From Condylostoma magnum (taxonomy: Eukaryota > Ciliophora > Heterotrichea > Heterotrichida > Condylostomatidae), in contig CAKKTI010000040.1 of assembly GCA_920105805.1 (NCBI GenBank), positions 3,073 to 67,072 on the forward strand: a stretch of DNA of 64,000 bases, given 5' to 3'. The translations under genes were made by a program, and so were the position numbers. Shown here one piece after another: positions 11,238 through 24,916 of the stretch. Position 1 is the first letter of the stretch; every line of letters begins with the position of its first letter. The notes under the pieces are model-generated. The model saw only the letters and a program-made list of their open reading frames with translations. It made no database searches and was not told the origin of the DNA.

Positions 11238-12767
11238 CTAATTTTTATAGGATAAGGTAACCTGTGACTGGGCATATAGCATACACACAGCCGGGTATAC
11301 AGGACCTTAAAGATCATCAAAGGCAACTCCAAAAGAGTTGCCATTCCTTGCAAAACTTAAACTAGCGTTACCCCCTATAAAACTCAGCTATACTCCAATA
11401 ACATCTCCAACAGCGCATGGCTCTCCATACTCCTCCTCTGCGTTCTTAGGCCCGTACTTGTGCCCACTGTATAAATCTTACTTAAAGCAGCAATACCCCC
11501 ACATCTTCGCATCCTCCCTCGGCCCTGTACTCAAATTCTTCTCCTTGTCAGCCACTCCAATCCATACATCCTCCTCCGCGGCCATCTATTCTATAGTAAT
11601 CTCCCAGAAGTTATCCCCTTACTACAACTCCTAGGATGAAAGTGCAATGCTGTGCATTTAGGTCTGGTTAATAGCAGTTGTGTTACTATTAGAAATCTAG
11701 ATGTTAGAAGAAGACATCTACAAGTCCCAAGTAATCCACTGCTAGACTATCGCTATAAACTTAGCATGGTCCGGAAGCTTTAAACTGTATGGAGTGTCAG
11801 TGACTTTTACAAACTTTAGAGATCCCATGGGGTATAGCAGTTTTACGCATTGAGGATTAGGCAGCTCTAGTTCCTTGCAAAGTTACTCGAAAAGGTTGTG
11901 GAAGGTTTAGGTGACTTCTACCTTATATTCCAGTTCTTTGCGATTTCCTATAAAAGATTTGATCTTTATCATTATGGAGTTGGATAATATAGAAGAATTT
12001 AAGTAACCCATCGCCCCTCATTCCAACTGCACAACTGCAAGTGTACTAGTCTTCTTCATAAGTCTTGCATACCCGTAAGTTGTGTACACTATATCTTCCA
12101 TTTTATATAATTAGGGAATGCGAAATTTAGAGTATATTTCCTCGAAGACCTGCACTCGGGACTTGTTTGTCATTTTTTAGATCTATTTTAGCAGTTTGTT
12201 TGTTTTGTATACAAAAAGGAAAAGTTTGTTTGTGTTAGGGTCCTCATCGATTAGTTCTAGAGTAAGTTTTACAGCGTTTAAGGCGTCAGTGATTTGGTCG
12301 TCATCTGCTTCTTGTTATAGCTTGAGTTTTTGCTTCACTAAAGGTCTTATATCACTCTCTTTTAGCTGTTGCTAAAGGAGATTTATTCTAGTTTCGTAAA
12401 ACTGTATAACACTTAAATCTTGCTGGTCTTTATAACTATGTTAATTGAACTCTTTTCCGTACAATTTCTTATATATGCTCTTTGTGTCTTATGTGTTAAT
12501 AGGGCTTTGATTATCTGAACTTTCTATACTATCGTCTTAAAATACCTCCTTTTATGATTCCGTATGAACTTCTGAGTATTTTCCTCCTCTAGGAGTAGAG
12601 GCCTGGCTAAAAGACCTTAAACCCTTAGTAAAATTACTCTTATTACTTACTGTGGAGTCCTCTGACATATTCCTCTGAGTCGGTGTATATGAGTAATGCG
12701 GGTACTAGGGCCTTGGAATTCCGCTAGGAATTCTCAACTACTTAAACTACGGGCGTATTGGCTTCAT
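11238..12767 (-). CDS. SPRY-domain protein with ubiquitin-like middle region, 509 aa
   Basis: Read from ATG 12767 to TAG 11240-11238. Residues 1-170 are Ser/Gln-rich and probably disordered, ending in a helical segment. Residues about 270-350 resemble a ubiquitin-like fold (IKIKSFIGNRKELEYKVEV, FEQLCKELELPNPQCVKLL). The last 125 residues are a B30.2/SPRY domain: DNFWEITIEQMAAEEDVWIG, then YGEPCAVGDVIGVQLSF, and SFARNGNSFGVAFDDL, ending YPAVCMLYAQSQVTLSYKN. SPRY domains bind protein partners, often in E3 ligase adaptors. The start codon is only eight bases from the NEK start on the other strand. An internal Met (residue 34, MSEDSTVSNKS) is an alternative start. Confidence 0.83.
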
Positions 12768-12775
12768 TATATAAA
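12768..12775. promoter_or_regulatory. 8-bp head-to-head start region (SPRY / NEK)
   Basis: Only eight bases separate the two opposing ATG codons. Either the transcripts are essentially leaderless, or each promoter and leader lies inside the coding region of the other gene. Confidence 0.6.
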
Positions 12776-14695
12776 ATGGAAGTCTACGAAATAGTGAAAA
12801 GTATAGGATCGGGAAATTTTGGGTAGGTTTATCTTGTTCGACACAAGTACGAAGGTAGAAACTATGCTGTGAAGAAGATTAAGACCAGAGATATGTCGGA
12901 GAAGGATAGAGAAAATACTGAGTAGGAAGTGAGAATTCTTTAAAAGATCCGCCATACTAACATAGTTGCCTACAAAGACTCGTATATAGACAGGGAATAG
13001 TTTCTATGTATAGTCATGATTTACTGCGAAGGAGGCGACATGTATAGCAAGATTAAAGCTTAGAAGGGGAAAAGATTTCAAGAATCACAGATTCTTGAAT
13101 GGCTCGCTTAGATACTAATGCCTCTTCTGTACTTGCATGACAAAAAGATTCTGCACAGGGACCTAAAAACTTCTAATATTTTCTTTAAAAACGGGAATAT
13201 ACGACTAGGAGACTTTGGAATTGCTAAGGTTTTAGATGGAACTAGAGATTTTGCTAATACATGCATAGGAACTCCATACTACATGTCCCCGGAGTTATTC
13301 AAAAACAAGCCGTATTCCTACAAGAGTGATGTATGGGCCCTAGGATGCGTTTTATACGAGATTTGCAACCTAAGACACGCATTTGATGCGTAAAGCTTGA
13401 ACGGGTTGGCAATGAAGATACTAAGAGGCAGTTATGCTCCAATTTCACCTTCTTATAGCAAAACTTTAAGGGACTTGATAACCAGAATGCTGAATATTAA
13501 CCCATAGGCCAGGCCCTCAATGCAAGATATACTAAATGTTCCGATAGTCAAGAGGTATGTTGTGTAGTACTTAAGGGAATAACTAAACAGGCACATGGAG
13601 CCTAGTGATGTAGATGACCTAAACATAGACTCATTGAGAGACTAAGCTGATAAGTACAATCTAACTCAGTTTATTAACGGAGACTAGCAAATACCTAACA
13701 ATCCTCCCCCAGTGCATAGAAACCCGAATGTTTTAGAAGTGAACTTAAAAAAAGAAGAAGAGGAAAAGCAGAAGATGGAGGATGAGCTCAACAGACTCAA
13801 TGAACGTAGAAAAATGGTTAAATAGAAGATAAGAGATACAAAGCAGGTAGAAAACCAAAAAGCCAATGAAATGGAAAGAAATTAAAAGCAAAAATAAATC
13901 GAAGCTGAAAGAAGAAGAGAACAAATACTGAAGGAAAGGCAACGAAAGATCTAAAATTTCAGAAATATTCCAGAGGAAAGCTCAAGGCAATCAGAGGAGT
14001 CAAAAGATGATTCAATGAGTAATTCTAAAGACAGGGTTTTATAAATAAAAGAGCAAAAACGTAAGGAGGAGGAGCAGAAACTAAATCAGTAACTAAATCA
14101 CATCAGAAAACAAAACCAGTAAAACCGTAAAATAGCCATTGAGCAACACAACGCTTAATTCAGAACATCCTCTGGCCTACAGGACGTGTTTTCCTTCTAA
14201 ACTCCTACTGAAGATGCTAACATGTTTGATAGATAAGACGAGTTTTCCGATGATTCCTTTTATGAGTTAGACGAGCTTGAGGAGTAAGTTGAGTAGTAAA
14301 AGTAGAAAATATAAGAGAAAAATCACATGATAGAGGAATTAAGGGAAACTTTAAGATCATCATATGATACGTTTAATGAGGACTATGAGGATTACGACTC
14401 ACCTTTGAGTAAATCTTTAGAGCAGGTAGAAGAGGTGGATGAGGAGGAAGCTAGGGACGAGCCCATGTCGTGATCTTAAGTTGCCAGGGACAGGCTGAAA
14501 CTGTTGAGACACAGGTGCGAGTCTGGCCTGGGCAACCAACTGTTTTAAAGTGCTTATGACTTTTTACAGCAAAACTCACAGTAAAATCAGCAAATTCAGA
14601 GAAATGGGCTTATAAATATTCTAGGGGCTGATAATATAGGCTACTGGGCCTTATTTGACCAAATACTTTTCTTAGAGAGTAGTATATAGAGCTAA
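12776..14695 (+). CDS. NIMA-related (NEK) Ser/Thr kinase, about 639 aa
   Basis: The kinase domain occupies the first 265 residues: GSGNFGQVY (Gly loop), AVKKI (ATP Lys), [10 protein letters not shown] (catalytic loop, from residue 127), [19 protein letters not shown] and [12 protein letters not shown]. The HRDLKxSN form and TPYYMSPE are typical of NEK kinases. A long charged coiled coil follows (residues 320-460), as in NEKs that act at cilia and spindles, then an acidic region and a C-terminal helical part ending near [13 protein letters not shown]. The stop is TAG 14687-14689 or TAA 14693-14695; both precede the p24 start by about 30 bases. NEK families are expanded in ciliates, where they regulate cilia length. 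Confidence 0.93.
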
Positions 14696-14726
14696 AAAAT
14701 GATGTTTATTTGTAAATTGCATAAAA

Positions 14727-15419
14727 ATGCATATTGTTATCTATGCTCTAATAGCATTGGTAAAAGGAGACTAGGATAACCTGGATGCTGAAACCGCTGA
14801 AATAATTAAGGAGTGAGACGAGCATATGGGAGACTTTGAGCCAGCAGATCTGATCACCTTTGTGCTTCCTGCAAGGAAAGAAGAAACATTTTTTGAAGAA
14901 ATCACAAAAGTACCTTCTAAAGTAAGAGGGGCCTGGTTTGTAGCAAGCGGGGAAAATGATCCTATTGATTTCTAGATTGTTGATCCCTCGCAGAAAACTG
15001 TGTTTTTCAAGAAAAGCAAAAGAGAAGTGATATTCTACTTTGATGCGGAGGTAAAGGGAGTTTATACATTCTCGTTTAGAAATACGAAGATGATAACTAA
15101 AAAAACTATCACTATGGCAATGCATTGCGGAAACTCAACCTCAGAAGTACTGTAAAGTGAACATTTAGATCCTTTAGAGAAGGAGTTGATTGTTTTTAGT
15201 AAGTAAGTGAAGGATTTTCAGCTAGAACAGAGATTTTCATCAATGCGGCAAGAAGCACATATGAATACCATGGCTTCGGCTAATTCTAACTTGTTGTGGC
15301 TGAGTGGATTTGAGTTTATTGGAATTATTGCCGTGTCTGCATGGTAGATATTTTACATAAGAAAGTTGCTAGGGAATAATAATAGAACAGTAGTATAGTT
15401 TAATACAGATAATTATTGA
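14727..15419 (+). CDS. p24/TMED cargo receptor (GOLD domain), 230 aa
   Basis: A short signal peptide (MHIVIYALIALVKGDQ) leads into a GOLD beta-sandwich (about residues 30-130, with EETFFEEITKVPSKVRGAW and VIFYFDAEVKGVYTFSF). A helical region follows, then one membrane span (GFEFIGIIAVSAWQIFYIRK) and a short basic tail. The pattern RFSSMRQEAHMNTMASAN just before the span is characteristic of emp24/gp25L proteins, which cycle between ER and Golgi and load cargo into COPI/COPII vesicles. Ends at TGA 15417. Trp in IIKEWDEHMGD is TGA and Gln in SAWQIF is TAG, so the gene uses both reassignments and a TGA stop. Confidence 0.9.
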
Positions 15420-15458
15420 TAAATATACACAAACTCAGTAACATTTTATTAATAATAA

Positions 15459-18400
15459 ATGCCAATAATCTTTTTCTGATTACTCTCAATTACACTATAA
15501 GTCAATACTTAAAGTGTCAACCCCGGTACAATCTCCCACTGAAAGGAAAACTGGAATCTGGCTCCAATTACACCCAGTGCTTCTAACTGCTCCCACTCAA
15601 ACGTTACTTTAACTTTTAACATTAGAATAACTAACGCCTTAAAGCCCGGAGATACTATTGAACTCTACTTGCCTAGTCCCTTTTCCAGCGGTCCGTATAT
15701 AGTTTCCTAGTCATCAAGGCCGGCTAAATCGGAGTTTCAGGTGGATTTTTAACTAAGTGAGCCAACTCCACCCTCCCCAGGGGCCTATGGCCCCTTTAAG
15801 ATTTATACAAGAAGAAACACCACTGGCTAAATAGTAGATATGACCAATGCCTTTGGCTCTGTATATCTAGAAGAGGCAGTTGGAGAAGCACATTAGCTAT
15901 CGCCTAGTCTTCCATCAGGAAATACTATAGGACTGTCAACCAGTACCAGTCTTCAACTATCATTTAGTCTGCAACGCGAGATTTGGAGAAATGATGTGTT
16001 TACTGTTGTGATTGATAATAACTGGGCACTTTAAAGCACTTCGGATAATTAGAGATGTTACTCTAAGGTCGGGATTTCAGAAAAGAATCATTTAAGATCA
16101 TCTAGCACAATTTTGTCTGTATTTGAGAACTATTTAGACTGTGCAGCTGATGTTGATGATAATAAGGTGTATATATATGGAATAGGAAGCACAGTTGAGC
16201 ACGATACCAATATAACCTTGGTAATCAACGGTGTTATATCTCCCAACAAAGTGTACAGTGAAAGCAACTGGCATATTTACCATTAAAGAACTTATACAAC
16301 AGTTATTAAAAGTTGATGGTAGGGATCAGGTATACAGCTGGAAATTGGAGAATTATAAATGTCATGGAAACCTCATAATGGGTATTCAATCTCTGATATA
16401 GTGTTATATAGCACTCTGTATATGGACATTATGGTTCATAATTAAAACGCTGTGCCAGCTGAGCCGTTAGAAGGAACTCCTGGGTAGATTGCTCTGACAT
16501 TCTCAGGAATTGACATATCTTCCTCGCATTACAAGTTCTCAGATGCTGATTAAAGTACCGGAGGTACTAATAACTACTGTTATATACAAAAGAATACAAG
16601 TCATGCAATGACTTGCAGTATAATATCAAGTTATCAACTAATTTTATCAGTGATTGCAACTGATGATGCATAAGAGCTTCCTAAGCAAACTGACATTCAG
16701 GTTTCTGTACTTGCGTTTTTCAATGGTGGAAATCCAAGAGTTTTTGCAGAATCGAGTCACGAGGAAATGAAGATTGACTAGTGCAATATACTGCCTACTG
16801 TAGCTTATGCAAATAGCTCTGTATATAAAATTGCTGAAAATTTCCAGCTGGTGTTTTCAAACGATACAAATTCCCCTGTATACAGAACAGGCCAGGAGGC
16901 CTCTATGATAGTCATTGATTACCAGCTTAGTATAAGAAGTGTTGAGCCAGGTGATGTAAATATACAGATCAATGGGCCATGGGAAATATCTAGCAATCAT
17001 AATATATTTGACAGTAGCATCTGAATTGACTCAACTCCTGGCAGATTGAAGCTGATGCATAAAGTAAGTGATTCTATTAACGCATTTGATACTGATTTAT
17101 AAAGCAGCGGAGTTCTCGCAGATGCTTAAGTTGACCCATTAACTCTAGAAAGACAGTTCTCTGCTAAATTTAATCAAATGGGAAAATAAGGAGGAGCCCT
17201 AGGGTTTTTCATCACTTCTGATGGAATAAACATAACAAATTTTAACCTTCCTAAGATTGCTTCTAACTTGCATACAAGATACGAAGCCTGAATGACTGCA
17301 ACTTTGGCTGATTTTAACTACATAAAATTCGCGTAGTTTGGATTCATACCAAACAATTTAACTTCAGTGAGCTTAGAAAGATTTTGCTTAAATCACCTTA
17401 CTTTAACTCTAAAGCCAAGATTCTCAGTAGAAGGAAGCCCAGATTTAAGCTTCTATATTGATATTTAGTTCGACGCGGCCTATGAGGAGAGACTTGGCTC
17501 TAATCTATCAATCGGCAGTATGTACCCAGCAATATTCCGAGATTTTGTACCGAGGGTATACAGTGTGCTAATATCTTCAAGAACTATTAGAGTGTATGGC
17601 TAAAACCACATTAATTCAAGCAATGTTTATACTGTTTAAACAGCAGCGAGCAATACAGCCCAACCAGTCACAGTCAGATGGTTTTCTATTCATGCAGACA
17701 GCCATGAAGAACAGGTATATTTTATTTAAGCCTCTGGAATTCCAGCTGTTGGATCTGCTACTTACGGCAATGGAATCTCAGTAAACTTCGATTTATGAGT
17801 AAATGCTTCAAGACTACTGTTTAGGACTGCAGATCTAGGAGCTAGTCCGTCTACCTAAGCAGTTTTTATACAGTTTCCCAGTGGATTTGATATAGAACTT
17901 ACTACTTGGTAGGTATCAAGTGGATCTCAGGTACTGTCTAATGATTTATCAGGATTTCTGCATCATCCCGACAACAAGTTTTGAAGTTTTCCTTTGATTT
18001 ATGGAGAATATTTGTGTGATGCAGATGATTGCGTGCTCTAAATTAATGATGTTTAATCTGGGCCTATAGTTACCGGTACAATTGATATTTTATACGGAAA
18101 AACAGGAGTTTGTAATCTCTACAATGATCTAAACATGCTGGCTGGAGATATTTTCATAGAAATGGCTAACTCTGTAGTTACTAGTAGGGGGCCGGACAGT
18201 TACCATGCTGATATGCAAATTATAATATCTCCCTAGTTTCAAATGCCTGGGCCAATTGCCGGCCACTAGTAGTCAACTGGTATTATTACAATTGATATCG
18301 ATAGAAGCTGGAAATTTTGCGCTTAGACCGTCTGCTAAATTGAAGGTATTACTCCAATTTCACCTGATGTTGAAATTTGTACTATTTCATACGAAAATTA

Positions 18401-21400
18401 TCAACTTTATTTATCCAATTTCTAGGAGTTTGGTGTATTCACTCAGATATCATTGAATTTGAACAGTATAATGCCACCTGAGAATAGTTCAAACAGTCCA
18501 AGAGATTTTAGACTTATAACTTCTATGGAGACTAAGTATTCTACTACTGTTTACCCTGGACATGTTATAGAAGGGAATATTACAAACTTCAAAGAAATGA
18601 CTGAGGAGATAAGTGTTGAGTAACGGTAAAAAAGAGCAACCACTACTACCGTGAAGGAAATAACAACAATTCCCAATAACGAAACCATCCAAAACGTTGA
18701 CTTTTACTTAAAATTTGCTTTATCTAAGTCTGTGCCCTCCTAAGCTGTAATGTTTATAAGTTTTCCAGTTGACTTGATAATTAAACCAAAATTAAATGAC
18801 TATATTTTCCTGTCAATAGACTATTCATCAGTATCCATAGAGAACAATGTAATTATATTCATTTTAGCTGAGCCTGCGGCCTCTAATACCGAGCTAGAGC
18901 TGTATATAGAAGAAGCCTTCAATAACCCAGCAGTCGGCCAGAGCTTATTCGTTACAATAAAAACTTAATATACCTGCGATGCCATTACAATTACTCTGGA
19001 TGACGATTCTTAATTGGCTTAAGGAGTAGTTCTGCCAGAGACTCATAATCTGAAATTGAAAACAGGAGTTGGAAGTCCTCTTAGCTCAGTTTCAGTGTCA
19101 TAAAGTGTAAGTAATGCTGGAGAATCATCAAATTACACTTTCAGTTTTGAAGCTTTGGTTGATGCTTCTGATTATTTTATGATAAAGTTTCCTAGGGAAT
19201 ATGATTAAAACATTTCTGGTTTTTGGCCTAATGATGAACTAGATAGGTATAAAAATGTATGAGATAATAATAATTATGTACGGTGTTATACCAACCAGCT
19301 TGGGTTGGGTATTGAGTGTACTGTTAGTCATAGAATTGTAAGAGTTTTTGGTATATAGTATACTGGTACTGTGCAGTAAGTTGATATTACGATTTAAAAT
19401 GTAAGAAATCCGGAGTAAAGCAACCTAAAGTTCAAAATTTATCATATGGATGAGAACGACTCAATAAAGGCTAAAAATGAAGATATACCCGGGCCTTAAA
19501 TACAACACTTGGCTGATAATATTACAATTCAATCATTATCTGTATCTAATCACTAACTTTTTGATGAGAATGGCAGCATTTACAGTTTCAATTTAACTAA
19601 TTTAAAGGTTGACAAGGATTACAGCTTTAACATAATCCTTCCAAGACAATATAACACAAATTTACAATATGAGGGGCCTATTCCTTGTGATATGACTTAT
19701 CCTGATAACTAAGAAAGCGATTAATCAGCTCTTCCAAGTCTAATTGACTGTAATGTGGTCAATAACTAAATTACAGGTAGTATTGATGCTGACTAAGAAG
19801 CTGTGATTAACACAAAAGTAAGCTTTACAGTGAATAACCCTGACTGAGGATTAACAAGAGGAAATGAGGTTAATCCTACTGGTAATTATGATGCTTGGGA
19901 TTATAATGCTTTTACTTTGTATGACCAATGGACTTATCAGTTAAGATTAGGAGTTTATGATAACAGTGATTTGTAAGGCTTCAGAGCTATTTCATATGAA
20001 AATGTAAATGTGGCTTATTTAGGATTCAATACAAGATACAGAGGATTTACAGTCAATTCATTTAGCCCTGTGAACAGAGACGGGTATATTCTGCTGTAAA
20101 GAGGCACTTATACTGATGAGTTACACATTTCTACCATAAGAGGACCTAGTGATCCTCTAGGTGCAATCTAAGTTGAATTCACTCCTAGTATTTACAATAT
20201 GAAAGAAAGTTAGATAAAAATAGTATCATTCACTCATAATTTTGTTATATTTGACACTGAGAATTACATTAGCTTTAGAGTAGGAGCTCCTGAGAATACT
20301 GATATAGGAATTTACTATATAAATTGAACTACTTCTGAGCTAAGTTATAAAGGGTCTGATAACACTGCTTATGATCCTCCTTATAAAACCTTATTAGAAA
20401 TTGTAAATAACACTTAAGAAGGTAAAATAGAAATAACTCCTAATGGCAGCATATTTGTTTAATCTGGTACAAGTTCTTTTCCTATAAAAGTACATGTGAG
20501 TACTCCTCCATTTGAAAATCTTACCATAAACTTATTATTAAATCAAGAATTACAAGACTAACCAATAACTATTAAGCCATCAACACTTACTTTTGATGCA
20601 GAAATTAGTACTAGATATTTTTCAATAGTTGTTGATGAGGTATAAGATACTCCTATAACAGGACAAATCATCTTTTCCTTAAGCGGACCACATTAAAACG
20701 ACTATCAAACTGTGCCTGACTTAGATTTTACTATAATACAAAGAGAGCAACTTTAGACAATTGTCTCTCCTATCACAGACCATCTAAACGTTTAAAGAAC
20801 CTCTGCAACCGTAACAGCTTAATCTGAAGAAATAGGAATATTTTATACACAATGTGGGCCTTAAAACATCATTTAACTACAAGGTTCTGAAATAGAGCAG
20901 TAATTAAACAATTCTGAGTACTTTATCAACAGTAATAATTACCAGATACCAATCAGAGATAAGGCGTAAGCATCACCTACTGTAGACGACTCTTCTAATT
21001 ACACTTCAAACTGGGCGATGTTCCAATACAGGCTTTTAAAGCAGCATTTGATGTAAGTCTGGATTTCAGGAGTTCCTAACTATGATAACAGCACAAAAAC
21101 AGTAATGGAATTGGATGATCTTTGGGCTGGGTTAACATATACATGCTATACTTATATAAAGAAGAACGGTTGGTGGTCAGACGTTGAAATGGAAACCTTT
21201 GATACTCAGCCCCCTGCATAAGCTGCTTATTTCGAGACTATGTTCAACGGGTATGCGGAATATGAGGATTTAGAAGACCTGAAAAATCAGATAGCATTTG
21301 TAGTTGGCATAATTCCAGATAGGTTTTTAAACTAAGAAACTGATATAGTGTATAACGAGGCAAATGAAGTTATTGAAACTAGGTTTAGATGGGAAATTCC

Positions 21401-22022
21401 TCCGATTCTTTACAGGGAAAATCCGGAGCCTTTGGATTAGTTGAGCTTAGACTAAGATTAAAGGCAGGTTCTAATGGATTTTGTAAGTGCTAGAAAATTT
21501 AGGTTGACTCCTAGTTTCAAAGCAGGTATTGTTGAGTAGGGTTAATACACAACTCCTAGGTGGGTGGATGAATAGGGTGTCTACTTAAGTGAGAATCCTA
21601 CTGAGAACTCAATAACTGCATCTATGGCTTGCACTACTAATGGCTTTATATGTGGAATTTGTGTACTGTATTAATTAGATGAATTTCCTAATCATTATTA
21701 AGTGCTTACTGGGCTTAATATAAATAATCAAACGAGTAATGTACAGCATTCTTGTATTGATAATAATAAGGATTAAGTCTTACTACGTATATCTGGATTA
21801 ACTGCTGGTACTGAGTATTAGTGTTTTTATCAGTGTTTTAACAATTATCCTGTGAATCCTGGATATGTTTCCTATACAGTCGATTCAGATAGACCTATTA
21901 AATATATTACTGAAACCACTGCTATTACTGTTGAGGTTGAGGAGGAAATAGAGGTTGTATATGAAGATGATGGAGGTTTATCAAAATGTGTGACTTTTAT
22001 TTTATTAGTATTATTAGTTTAG
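15459..22022 (+). CDS. Very large secreted/surface protein, probably GPI-anchored, 2187 aa
   Basis: One uninterrupted frame from ATG 15459 to TAG TAA at 22020-22025. It begins with a signal peptide (MPIIFFWLLSITLQVNTQ) and ends with a short hydrophobic run (CVTFILLVLLV) just after a small-residue stretch (DDGGLSK), the layout of a GPI-anchor signal. In between are many N-x-S/T sites and paired Cys, with no membrane span. Similar beta-rich modules recur, marked by a hydrophobic strand followed by a FP turn: FSFEALVDASDYFMIKFPRE, FYLKFALSKSVPSQAVMFIS, YSFNLTNLKVDKDYSFNIIL. I do not recognise a named family. A coat, adhesion or surface-antigen role is a guess. Many TGA-encoded Trp occur throughout. 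Confidence 0.8.
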
Positions 22023-22076
22023 TAAAGCAGCATAATTTAATTAGAAATAAACTAACCATAATCTTTCAATATATAA

Positions 22077-24902
22077 ATGAACAACATAAGTAAAAACATC
22101 TAAAGCTTTATTACAGATATTGATGATAGAATTGATGTTCTAAAAAGAAAGTACAGCTAAAGATATAAAAAAGGCAGTAAATTAAACTTACCAATAAGCA
22201 TTTCCCCAGTTAGTTAAAAAAATTCTCTTACTCCCTAAAACACCCGTCCTAGTATATCCCTCTTAAGCAGAAAGAACAGATCAAAAAAGGTAAAGAGTGA
22301 TTTATTCAGGAAAACAAATACAACTCAATTTAGAATGAAGAGAAAAAACAGTTTACTAAGAAAGCTAAGAGATAATAAAATCAATTTACCGTATATCCAC
22401 GATTTATTTAATCAAGCTGATACAACATGCGAAATATTCAGTGCATATAAGAACAGTAAAAAGTATCAAGACTAGCATCAAACTGATCCTTTCATTTCAT
22501 ATTCTAAAGTATGTCTAGAGTAAAATGTGCCCCCATTGCCTATTTTAAGCAAAATTAACGATAATAAGCTAGTATTGAACAATTATGTCATCTCTCTGCC
22601 ATACTGCAAAGCTCTGGGATAATCTATTCCTTTAATACAGCTTTTAAGGGAAATTTATTTGGATAGTAATTAAATTTCAGATGAAGGTGGAAGTCTAATA
22701 GTAAAAGCAGCTTCAAAGCACGGAAATATACAAACACTTTACTATACAAATAATGAAATTGGGTAAAAGTTTGTTAAAAGTGTATAGAAATTGGCGTATA
22801 ATACGGACTGCTTATAGGACTTAAGTGTAAAGTAATGCAAGGTAAATGCTAAAAACTTATCTGCTTTATTAGCCAATTTACTCCCAGCAACTGAAATGCG
22901 AGCTTTAAATTTGAGTAGTATTAAATTAAGACTTACACACTTAAAGCATATTGCTAAATTACTCCAACTGCCAAGACTAACAAACTTAAACATATCAAAA
23001 TGCTAACTTTCTACAGAGTTTCAGCTTAATTTTTGACGATTTCTAAAAAGAAACAAAAAACTGAGATATTTAGACATTTCCTCGAATTCACTGAACTCCA
23101 GTAACTATTAGATCTCCTATTAAGTGGGAAATGTGCTAAGTATACACAGAAGACTTATGCGGCTAAATTTCAGTAATTGCAGGCTTACTGACAATGACAT
23201 AATGCTTATCACAAATGGCATGAAGCAATCCCGAACTATTATATCGGTTCATTTTACAGATAATCAAGCAACCTGTTTTGACAAAATCGCAAAAATCTTG
23301 GATGCTAAAAATTCCATAAAATTGCAAGCAGATTCTATACTTTTCGCAAAATCACCATTGACCAATCATTACTATACTAAAAATTTGAGTCCTTATGACA
23401 AGTATAAAGCAAATATGAAGAAATAATCCGGGTCTATAACTCCTAATCTGAAATTCAGAACAAACAACGGTAAAAGTGTAGTACTGCACAATGATAAATT
23501 TGTGAATGTATTCAAACCAGTTTGTCAAGCTAGAAATAACTAGCCGATTATTTACACTAGAGTATTGGGATACAGTGATATAATTGACTCAGATAGATGA
23601 GTACTAAGCGATCAGTGCTGGGTTTGTTAACGGTGGAACTTTGTTACGTTTCTAATAAGAAAATCTAACTTAGTGCTACTTGATACACTAGGAAGACTTA
23701 AATAATTCCAGGGGGACAGAGGCCCCCTTACTCTAATTTCCTCTTTCAACGGTTGGATTGGCCTACCATTTGAATAAGTAGATTATGATAAGTACGAGCT
23801 ACAAGTCATTATTCCTCCCGGGAGTCATAGATTCTTCCTTATATACGAAGATAATTACATATACACCACCAACTCCTACCCCAGAAGGAAATGGGGGAAC
23901 ATTTATGTTAATATAATAAAAATTGACAAAAGACAATTCGAAGTACCTTTAAAATTTTCACATGCTGAACTAATTCAAAGGTACTTTTATAAACCAGAAT
24001 CAGTTTTTGCTGAATTCAAAGAAGATGATGAAGACTCACGATAACTTATGTTCGATAATGACCTAAAATACACCAAAATTCCCAGATTTGTAAAGGATCC
24101 GGAGCAATAGGCAAAGGTTTTCAAGGTTTTAAGGTAAAATTTCAAGGAGCTTAAGGAAGTGTTTGATAATTACGCCTCTTAGAGCTGTTATCCGAATATA
24201 GGAATGATTGATTTTGGCGATTTTTGCAAGCAATGCAAGATAATAGATAACCAGTTTCTGAATTAATCGTCAGTTGACAGGCTTTTTATAGCAACTAATT
24301 ATGAAGTGACTGATTTGCCAGATAATCCCGATACAAGTCTGTGTAGATACGAGTTCTTCGAGATATTAGTAAGAATAGCAATCTGCAAATTCCAGAATCT
24401 AAATCTACAGCCGCATTAGTCACTTAAAAAACTAATAAATGAACATATACACCTCCATGCTAAGAGAAGCAAGGCGGAGATGTTCAGAAGGGAGCAAATA
24501 TACACGCTAGAGATAAATGATATACTAGAGGCCAATCTAAACTAAATACAGAGGATTTTTGTGTCTTATAGAGACAGAGCAGGGAAATGAGTAACACTTA
24601 AAAGGCTGAATTAGATGATCATCAAAAGTTAGATTAAAATCAACGAGAAATATGTATAGAAAGTATTCGCTTTCTCTAAAATGAGTGTAATGGATGAAAT
24701 GGAAGACCCTGATGATTTTGATCGAATGGTTTTCGTAGAATTTTTAGAGTTTTTAGGCAGATTAGCAGATTTATTGTATGACGGGATACGACTTACTACT
24801 AAACTAGAAATGACCCTAGATAAAATATTCATAAATCATCGTTTAAAGCGTAAGGAAGTGGAGAAATTTGAAGAGAGCAGTTCATCAGCCAGTGATAATT
24901 AG
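22077..24902 (+). CDS. Leucine-rich-repeat protein with E-set-like and EF-hand-like regions, 941 aa
   Basis: ATG 22077 to TAG 24900. After a basic N-terminus come ribonuclease-inhibitor-type LRRs (about residues 180-430: LREIYLDSNQIS, MRALNLSSIKLRLTHL, LRYLDISSNSLNSS, LMRLNFSNCRLTDNDI). At about residues 525-620 is a beta-sandwich resembling the glycogen-binding/E-set fold of AMPK-beta (SSFNGWIGLPFEQ then VIIPPGSHRFFLIYEDN). The C-terminal 300 residues are helical, with FGDFCKQCKI and FVEFLEFLGRLADLLYD, reminiscent of EF-hand pairs without clear calcium ligands. The combination LRR + E-set + EF-like occurs in protist proteins of unknown role. No catalytic residues seen. Ends 14 bases before the next ATG. 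Confidence 0.78.
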
Positions 24903-24916
24903 TTATTATAAATAAA

